The notes below the pieces were generated by a model. It ran no database searches, was not told the origin of the DNA, and saw nothing but the letters and a program-made list of their open reading frames with translations. 64,000 nucleotides of DNA. Source: JACDAE01 sp963744875. Its GTDB lineage: Bacteria; Chloroflexota; Ktedonobacteria; Ktedonobacterales; Ktedonobacteraceae. This document shows, one piece after another, positions 63,961 through 64,000 of the stretch; position 1 is the stretch's first letter, and every line of letters begins with the position of its first letter. The translations under genes were made by a program, and so were the position numbers. Location of the stretch: contig CAVUVQ010000050.1 in NCBI GenBank assembly GCA_963744875.1, forward strand, positions 92,045 through 156,044, given 5' to 3'.

Positions 63961-63989
63961 AGTATACCTCTCTCAAGCGCGTTTGTCTA
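63961..63989 (-). promoter_or_regulatory. Candidate sigma-70 promoter for rpsE
   Basis: Minus-strand TAGACA and TATACT separated by 17 bases, about 160 bases before the rpsE start. Good match in both boxes. Confidence 0.45.
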
Positions 63990-64000
63990 CCCCCTATGAG

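Overview
The window looks like a chromosomal segment of a Gram-positive-type Chloroflexota bacterium, most likely class Ktedonobacteria. This is inferred from the mix of genes: helix-turn-helix/TPR regulators, multi-GAF histidine kinases, a CheB-CheR-kinase fusion, DUF4342/DUF4383 proteins and a secreted CBM2-expansin. No rRNA, tRNA, CRISPR array, transposase or prophage was found.

Layout. 1-8.5 kb: EVE-domain protein (cut by the window edge), DUF4342 protein, DinB protein, membrane protein, methyltransferase, a HicB-DinB fusion and a type IIA topoisomerase B-A operon. 9-15 kb: XRE/TPR regulator, a methyltransferase remnant, hydrolase, zinc-ribbon protein, J-domain protein, a frame-broken YihY/BrkB gene and a DUF1464-like protein. 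15-28 kb: GAF/PAS histidine kinase, a disordered protein, two CoxG-like proteins, an MBL hydrolase, a repeat-bearing double-glycine-leader peptide gene, a frame-broken murJ with an unusual N-terminal extension, a CHASE3-type kinase and a response regulator. 28-45 kb: DapA-family lyase, CheB-CheR-PAS-kinase fusion, CheB, a second XRE/TPR regulator, receiver-like proteins, a beta-propeller protein, DUF2243 and DUF4383 membrane proteins, zinc alcohol dehydrogenase, SRPBCC protein and a TetR repressor. 45-54 kb: a phenylacetate-type aerobic aromatic cluster (paaA, paaD DUF59 half, paaB, paaC, a separate PaaD zinc ribbon, enoyl-CoA hydratase, benzoate-CoA-ligase-family enzyme, aldehyde dehydrogenase, thiolase), probably controlled by the divergent TetR gene. 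54-64 kb: secreted expansin, RocB-like peptidase, DUF4383, RDD, an SDR-GH15-aquaporin operon, and a lone rpsE with an RG-rich tail.

Two themes run through the whole window. First, long near-perfect palindromes sit between genes, including at least eight sites of one family whose arms begin GGTAGGGACC. Two of these are nested inside a larger inverted repeat that occurs twice, and several reach into gene ends. Second, at least twelve single-base frame breaks fall inside otherwise well-conserved genes (topoisomerase A end, yihY, the leader-peptide gene, murJ, both ends of the expansin). The sequence on both sides of each break is intact, so unpolished assembly errors are the simplest explanation, with recent pseudogenes as the alternative.

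The best candidates for something undescribed are the double-glycine-leader precursor with its GxPSxx hexapeptide repeats, and the nested palindromic element.
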